From the NCBI GenBank assembly GCA_013368315.1, contig JAACJM010000331.1, positions 1-64,000 of the forward strand: DNA of 64,000 nt. Reading direction: 5' to 3'. Below, one piece after another: positions 57,863-64,000 of this stretch (positions are counted from its first letter, which is position 1; each line of letters starts with the position of its first letter). The position numbers and the translations under genes are program-made. Under the pieces are notes generated by a model. That model made no database searches. It had not been told where the DNA came from and saw only the letters and a list, made by a program, of their open reading frames with translations. The stretch is from Tetrapyrgos nigripes. Lineage: Eukaryota > Basidiomycota > Agaricomycetes > Agaricales > Campanellaceae.

Positions 57863-58550
57863 TTAGGGGTGCCATCCCTTTGGCATGAAGTTCCACTCGA
57901 TATTGAGTTCGCCAATGGAGAGGGGTTCGAATTGTTTGAACAGGCTTGGAGACATGTCTGCGCACATGAAGGACAATGGAAAGATGGAGTCAACACAAAA
58001 CTAAGAATCAGGAGTAGCAGTGCTGGGTCTGACTTACCAAGGTCTTGGCGCCCACAAGACTGACAACTATCCAAAATAAGGGCATACGCATGACGACCAT
58101 TTTTCTGATCCGTGATGCTAACCCACTGTGGTAGAGACGAGATAGGTGCAGAAAGAGAGATAAGACGAAGAGAGGGGGATCAAGGATCATAGTCAGAAAG
58201 AAGACTTGGAAGTACCAAGAAAGAAAAACGTACCTGCCCACAGTTTGCGCCATTGTTCTCATCATAGCGCGATTTGGCGATTGCGACGATTTTGTCGCTA
58301 TCGACGCTCCATTTACCGCAGTTGCCTAGGCCTACTTCGAACCAGGTGCCCTGTATGAAGGGCCGCGTGAGTGACTGAGACGCGTCTTGCAGAGTAAGAG
58401 ACATACCCTTCCGTGATGATCTACACGCTTCTCTAGTACTGGGGATGTGCTATTTGATGAGGAGGAAGTGGATGACACTGGAACAGCAAGAGCCCATTGG
58501 GAGAAGAGAGTCGCGAAAAGAGTGAAAACAAAGAAGACGAATCGAGACAT
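57863..58550 (-). CDS. Barwin/expansin-like (DPBB-fold) secreted protein
   Basis: A signal peptide (MSRFVFFVFTLFATLFSQWA) and a Ser-rich linker (VPVSSTSSSSNSTSPVLEKR) are followed by a small Cys-containing domain: GTWFEVGLGNCGKWSVDSDK, IVAIAKSRYDENNGANCGQ, WVSITDQKNGRHAYALILD, SCQSCGRQDL, DMSPSLFKQFEPLSIGELNI and EWNFMPKGWHP. That is the double-psi beta-barrel pattern of RlpA-like/expansin-type fungal proteins. The conserved Cys of NCG, ANCG and SCQSCG are present. The start at 58550 puts the signal peptide first. Such proteins are secreted and may loosen or bind cell walls; some plant-associated fungi use them, but this cannot be judged here. Confidence 0.75.
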
Positions 58551-60382
58551 GGCCAAGAGTTGGTTAGATGAGATATGGAGGGTATGGAGGTGGTGGAACT
58601 GAAGATGACGCGACGCGTAGTAGAGCTGAAGCTCAAAGGAGGAGGGTAGGGCACAAGAGACAAGGCACAAAGGCACAAGGGCACACAGCAAAGTGCCAAA
58701 TCCTGGGCAGCTTTTATACTGCGGAAAAGTAGACACTTACTACATGTAAGTACATTTGGTAAGGGTGTAACGTTATGCTGGTCGAGGAATTTGAGGAACG
58801 CGTGTGTCATTCACCTAGGCAGGATGCATGAAAATAGCGCGTTTCCGCCCATGGAGTTGCAAGGTGTCGCTCAGGAAGTTGAAGTTGTTGCCATTTGCCA
58901 ACGTTACGCATGCACGGAACCATTAACTTTTGGAAAAGCCCGGATTTAGAATTTAATCTTATGGAGTTACAGGTGCGGACTGCTTTGCCACTTGTCCCCA
59001 GCTTTCAGCAAGGTCGTAAGGATGATAAACTCCGTCGTAGAACAGCGAAGTATGAGCATAAAGTACCCTAGGCAGGGAAGATTTGCCAATGGTGGCCATC
59101 AAGCCGAGCCGCGGATTTGACTAGTAGGAAACTGTACGCAGATAGCAGAAATGAGCCTGGCTTGGACCATGAAGAGAGGAGGGGAGTGTGTGCACACTTA
59201 AGTTGCCAGGACAAAAGGTTCCTCCGCGTACGCCGGCAGACAATCGACAGCGGCAATGGCGGGATATTCATTTGCGGCAATGGCGGGACATTCATTCCGG
59301 CTCTTGCATTTCTCTTCTCAAAAAATTTTCGTTGCATGTCCTCCTCATGTTCTCTATGTTTTTCTGTGCTTAGTATGCTCGGGCTCAAACTGCAGCGAAA
59401 ACTCTTCGTCCAGACTTGTTGGCCGATTCAGCTCATCATATCGTCCAGCAATCGTCCAGAAAGCAAATGCGTTGGTCAGAAAAGTGGTAGTAGTTTCCTA
59501 GTCAGGATGTATGGGTACTCTGGGCTTCTCCTTGACTACACTCCACAGAGATCGGAGGGTTATTGGTACTCTGGGCTTCTCCTTGACTAGTGCCCACAGA
59601 GATCGGAGGGTTATTAATCTCACTGTCTTGGACAAGCCTTAGATTTTTGGAAAAGGCATGCTCACGATGTCTGCAATTAATATCAGAAGGACGGGTAAAC
59701 ACGAACACGACCCCTGTATAGGCTGACATGCATGTTTTCATTTATGGTTTCCAGAATGGCAAGACATTCCTATCTTCTGTTTTCCCTGCTTAGAAGTGAG
59801 GATCCGCACATAGTGACCACTCTCAAGAATTCCATAAGACCTGGCATCGGTCGTTACGCGTCTTCCTTACCTTGGCACAGCGTCTATTTTGCTTCTGGTT
59901 CCGAGTCTCTTCATCCTCCTCACTTTCATTCTTGGTATGACCTCGGTCCGAAAGGTACCGTACCTGTCCATGAATATGGAACCTTGTGTTGGAAGCGAAA
60001 GCTAAAGAGGTGCAGACTTCGTCTCTGTACTCCTGTGTATGAGAACAAGAGGGATTACCTCGGGTGTAGGTGAGCGAGTAAGCTGGATTTGGTAGTGGTT
60101 TTGAAGGAGCGATTGTAGAGATGGTACTTGCGGTCCCTATTGCCGATCAAGTACTACATACTACACCTGTAACTTTGTCTATGCCCCTGTACTATAGATA
60201 TCTACCCATCGAAACTTACTAGAGCTGCTGCGAGGAACTGATGGTGTGTCCGAGGGGAATGACCATCCATGAGATGATGATCACCGAGGCAGCTCGACCT
60301 TGAGACGGACCTCGGGTGACGTCATCGACATAGTGGCAGTCTTCGCTGGCCAACAAATCTATTATCTAAACCTTCTCCGAAA
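58551..60382. other. Unresolved stretch with small tandem repeats
   Basis: 1.8 kb without a gene I can name. A 24-nt unit (GCGGCAATGGCGGGA(T/C)ATTCATT) is doubled near 59250-59297. A unit of about 52 nt containing CTGGGCTTCTCCTTGACTA is doubled at about 59510-59612. Read on the minus strand the latter gives NNPPISV plus SQGEAQST twice in one frame, inside a 79-codon frame (59502-59741), so a decayed or orphan minus-strand gene is possible. The last 200 bp should hold the BZZ1 promoter. Confidence 0.4.
59510..59612. repeat. About 52-bp tandem duplication
   Basis: Two near-identical adjacent units, each with CTGGGCTTCTCCTTGACTA followed by ACAGAGATCGGAGGGTTATT. A few substitutions (CACTCC versus GTGCCC) separate them, so the duplication is not brand new. 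Confidence 0.7.
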
Positions 60383-63300
60383 ATGGTCTCCATTGGCCAA
60401 TCATACGGCCAATCTCTTCCTGTAATCCTTTCAACCACTGCTCATCATGCTATGAACTCACGCGACAACATCTAGGACCAAGTCGACAGAATAGCCCACA
60501 ACCTAGACCTACATATCGAAACTATCGGCGATGTGAGCTTGAGCCTCCGGATCCTCAACAGTCTCCTGATTCCGCTTATCCTGAATACAGGTTAGAGAAT
60601 TGTTCAAGGACAGGGCCGCTCTTGAGCGTGAATATGCCATGAAACTACAAGCTTTGACTAAGAAAGCTTCGGAGAAGAAAGCCAAGACGAAGTCTGTGTT
60701 AGTACTCGGAAACGATCCTACCAAAGCCTGGAACGAATCAACACTAAAGCAGAGGTGTGTACTTCATCTACTCTTCCATCTTCTGCATCTGAAAACTGTT
60801 CTGCACTTACAGCACTCTGAATGCTGCCTACGATTCGATCCTAAATTCCATGGTCACATCAGCTCAAGATCACCTGAACGTCGCCGATGTACTGACTACT
60901 CAAGTAGTCGAAATCCTCAAGATCCTAGAGAAAAAGAACGAGGATGTACAGAAGAAGGTGACTTGGCTTCTATGTCGAGCATAACCATTCATTTCCCAAC
61001 TACCCATTCTTCAGGAGATGCAGTACTACCAGAAGCTCATATCGGATAGAGAGCGCACATATGCCGATCGCATCAAGGTCAAGATACTTACCTAGTTCTT
61101 TAATGCGTCTAGGCTGACGATTCCTTGCAGAGTAAGCAAAAGGTTGGCGATACAATTACCTAAGTGCAATGTAGGGGCTGACCCTATATCAGTATGATGA
61201 AGAATGCGGGGAACTAGAGGTGAATCGTCAGAAGCAGGTTCGGATCCGTAAACTCGAGCATTCCATTCTCGCTCAGCGTATTCACAGGGACGCGCTCACG
61301 ACGACCGTCATGCCGACAGAGCTGCCAAACAAACTGAACAGCAAAGAAATGACATGCTCAACAGCAAGAAGTGAGCTTCAACTCTGTCCCTCATGTTCTT
61401 CCGTGCCTTAATATCTAGTGTGCCAGTGTGTACCTCATTTCGACCGCGATTGCTAACAAGACTAAAGACAAATTTTATAACACTGACCTGGTACAACTTC
61501 AAGATGTACGAAATCCATTGCTAAACTGTGCCTTTATTTTCTGATGACGTGATGATGGTCTTCCTGCAGCAACTTCGTACGTCTGCCCGAGCCGGAATCG
61601 TTTCTCTCTAATTTTTCTGACGCCACGAAAATTCCAGAAACCCTCCAAGCCAAGCTCGTCGAGCGCTTCACCAAGATCCTTGGTCATGCCCAGGCCTTAC
61701 AGATGACTCATCTAGATGCGTTGAAAGGTCGACTTACGGAGTTGGAGACTACTCTAAAAAGTGTCGATCCATCTAAAGATCAAGATCTCTTCATCGAATA
61801 CAATATTCGCGCATTCACGCCCCCTGGTGACTGGAAATTTGAGCCCTGTGCCACTTTCTATGATACCGTAAGTTGTTTGGTGACGCATGTCAGACCAAAA
61901 GGAGTCACCTTTTCTCGTGTAGGAAGAAATGAGTACGGAACCTGCACCCAAGGTGTTCTTGCAGAATAAGCTGCGGAGATGTCAGGCCAAGCTACAGGAA
62001 TTGAGCCCGGTGGTAGAGGCTAAACGTAAGCAACTTGTACTTTCACCGAGCTATCGAAGACGCTGACTGTTGACTTCTTCTCTTGATCCATGGAACTGAT
62101 GCTCTTCTGCAGAAAGAGACCGAGATCAACTTGTGAAGCTAGTGGAGGCCTACCTTGAAGACGCATCTCTGGGAAAAGTAGATGACGTTCACGAAGTGAG
62201 TACGCCATCCCATGTCGTCATCCCGCAGGGACGACGGCCTTCAAGTTCCAAGCTATTTACTGACACGACGGACTGTAGAATTATCTTGAAACTGATCATC
62301 AACTCACCTTCTTCCGGACCTCTGAATGTATCCTAAACACTGAGATTGATACAATCGTAGCCACTATTGGTGGTAGGTCAAGATGTTTAATCGTGCAGTG
62401 GAACACGATTTTGACGGTTCTCAAGACGATGTGGGTGGCCAGCAACCGCACTCTTTCAAGAGCTCCTCCTTCTCGATTCCTACTACGTGTGGCTACTGCA
62501 AGGTACGCATGTTCCGTTGGTATACTGATCTTCGGTTAAACATAGGGCCTAGACGTCCATTTGGGGGCTGAGTAAACAAGGGAAGACTTGCAAAGTCTGC
62601 AATTTGTCCGTTCATTCCAAATGCGAACTCAAGGTGGACATGGTCTTCCGTTGCTGTATTTACGGCGTATACTGATCCCCTCGTCCCTGCAGGTTCCCGC
62701 GGATTGTGCAGGAGGGATGCATCGACAAGCTTCTTCCTCATCGAGACTGTCTACCAGTCGACTGACAGCTCCAGGTGTGTGAACAGCCCCCTTCTTCTTA
62801 CGTGTCGTATGAGTTTTGATTCCCTGTCTTAGTCTCGCCCAACGCACCAACAGCCTCCTCGTTCGTCCATCCAGTCGCCGAAGAGGAGGTTTCCTACCCT
62901 GTCGCCCGTGTCATCTACGATTTTACGTCGACCTCTGAGTTTGAGCTGTCCGTATCAGGTGGTTACTGTTTACCTTGGGCCCCTTTGTTCTATGCATTGA
63001 TGAATGATCCCAGAGGGCGATTCTGTGCATGTCTTGGAACCTGACGATGGCTCTGGATGGGTCAAAGTATCCTACCCCCGAGGGGCTGGGGCTAGTGGCC
63101 TCGTTCCGGCGTCTTATCTTGAGTTTGGTGGAGCTGCAACCACGCCCTCAAACGCCCAAGGCTCTGGACAATATGGTGAGGAACTTCCCACCCCCGTTTC
63201 TCTTGTACAAAGTTGAACCACGCGGCTCCAGTCAAAGCATTGTACCAGTATGAAGCGCGGGGTTCTGATGAACTCGAGCTCAGAGAAGGTGACTTAATCG

Positions 63301-63522
63301 AGCTGTCAAGCGGACCATCAGGTGGCCAAAATTATGGGGAAGGCTGGTGGGAAGGTCAGTTCCCCGTCCATTATGCTTCGCTGCGAGTAGGAAAAAACTG
63401 ATATACCACCGGCAGGCTATGATTCAGCAGGACAAAAGGGCATCTTCCCCAGCAATTATGTAGGTGAAATACCATCCTTCTTGACCACTCACTGACTGAT
63501 TATCTAGGTTGTTATGGCGTGA
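60383..63522 (+). CDS. BZZ1: Bzz1-like F-BAR/C1/SH3 endocytic protein
   Basis: Many short exons. The first encodes MVSIGQSYGQSLP; the F-BAR domain continues with DQVDRIAHNLDLHIETIGDV, RELFKDRAALEREYAMKLQA, TLNAAYDSILNSMVTSAQDH, GRAHDDRHADRAAKQTEQQR and VYLISTAIANKTKDKFYNTD. A C1 (diacylglycerol/phorbol-ester type) domain follows: HSFKSSSFSIPTTCGYCK, then TSIWGLSKQGKTCKVC and VHSKCELKVPADC. Two SH3 domains end the protein: ARVIYDFTSTSEFELSVSEG with LVPASYLEF, and KALYQYEARGSDELELREGD with GIFPSNYVVMA. F-BAR then C1 then SH3-SH3 is the known layout of filamentous-fungal Bzz1, which links membrane bending to Arp2/3 actin at endocytic sites. All joins used here keep phase. Confidence 0.88.
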
Positions 63523-64000
63523 CACATCTCTGCAGTGTGCGGACTTGTAAAATCACGAATTTTTTTCTCCAATAGATAAGATGTCGTAGTAATATAGCCT
63601 AGTTTGGACGATAGATCTTTCCGTCTAATCCATACGCGTTGCGATCGTTAACCGGGGTTTAATGTTCAATGGTTTGGCAGATGCAGTCAAATCAACGCTG
63701 CGCCTTCACCAAACGGCTTCACATTTCAAGATCAGCTCCTGATGATACATTCTGGGGCCTTCGACATATGCCGACAATGTTGCCGTGGTTCCGTTGGCGG
63801 GATGCGTATGAAGTGAACATTAATACCAACCTGGATGTTTATATTCAGCAATCATTAACTGAAGATTTGCAGCAGCTAGCCTTCATTGTTCTAGGCAATT
63901 CTAATATTCGCGGAGTTCAGAAATCTGAAGGACGGGATGGCGAACGGTGAAGTTATTATTGGCCCGTCGTCTGTCAAGCTGTTCCCCCAAATCAGTGATA
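63523..64000. other. Gene-free right edge
   Basis: 3' flank of BZZ1. A 93-codon plus-strand frame at 63669-63950 (MVWQMQSNQRCAFTKRLHIS) has no recognisable family and could be chance or part of a gene that continues outside the window. Confidence 0.4.

Noticed and set aside
1..64000. CRISPR, tRNA, rRNA or intact transposon
   Set aside because: No spaced direct repeats, no tRNA B-box with matching arms, no rRNA and no transposase or reverse-transcriptase frame was seen on reading both strands.

Overview
The window is nuclear DNA of a filamentous basidiomycete, most likely an Agaricomycete. The evidence is dense genes cut by many short (about 50-60 nt) GT-AG introns, a mushroom-type TKL kinase with an HGDLKP catalytic loop, kinesin-light-chain-like TPR repeats, a Zn2Cys6 regulator and fungal-only proteins (Bzz1 with a C1 domain, Kre9-like wall proteins, GH128). 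I cannot fix the genus. Gene spans below run from start codon to stop codon and were joined by hand from frames and splice signals.

Left part (1-6055): a duplicated, unstable zone. It holds a minus-strand TKL kinase with a triplicated intron/exon module at its 3' end, a multiply frameshifted SNF5/SFH1 copy on the plus strand, and a minus-strand TPR gene with two in-frame TAG codons. The kinase and TPR genes share similar upstream and first-exon sequence.

6056-20366: mainly housekeeping genes. These are a BOR1-type anion transporter (-) divergent from an ABHD12-like hydrolase (+), VPS41 of the HOPS complex (-), an unidentified basic nuclear-type protein (-), a gene-poor island (15.7-18.4 kb) and a CHFR-like RING E3 ligase (-). 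20560-30431: a Zn2Cys6 transcription factor (-), a second gene-poor island (24.0-26.8 kb), the FHA splicing factor PML1/SNIP1 (+), a C2H2 protein with an apparent frameshift (+) and a small basic protein (-). 30848-39095: MON1 (-) and a BTB gene (+) only 49 bp apart head to head, guanine deaminase (-), a GPI-type GH128 glucanase (-) and an EBP-type sterol isomerase (+). VPS41 and MON1 both serve Rab7-dependent fusion at the vacuole, though they are not adjacent.

39561-57096 is the most striking part. Two Kre9-like genes (- -) and a RIF1-like gene (+) are mirrored, across a central cyclopropane-fatty-acid-synthase gene (-), by a second RIF1-like gene (-) and two more Kre9-like genes (+ +). The two RIF1 proteins are clearly homologous but diverged, and the four Kre9-like genes share intron positions. 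This looks like an old inverted segmental duplication.

The right end holds a barwin/expansin-like secreted protein (-), an unresolved stretch with small tandem repeats (58.6-60.4 kb) and the F-BAR/C1/SH3 endocytic protein BZZ1 (+). I saw no tRNA, rRNA, CRISPR array, intact transposon or biosynthetic cluster.
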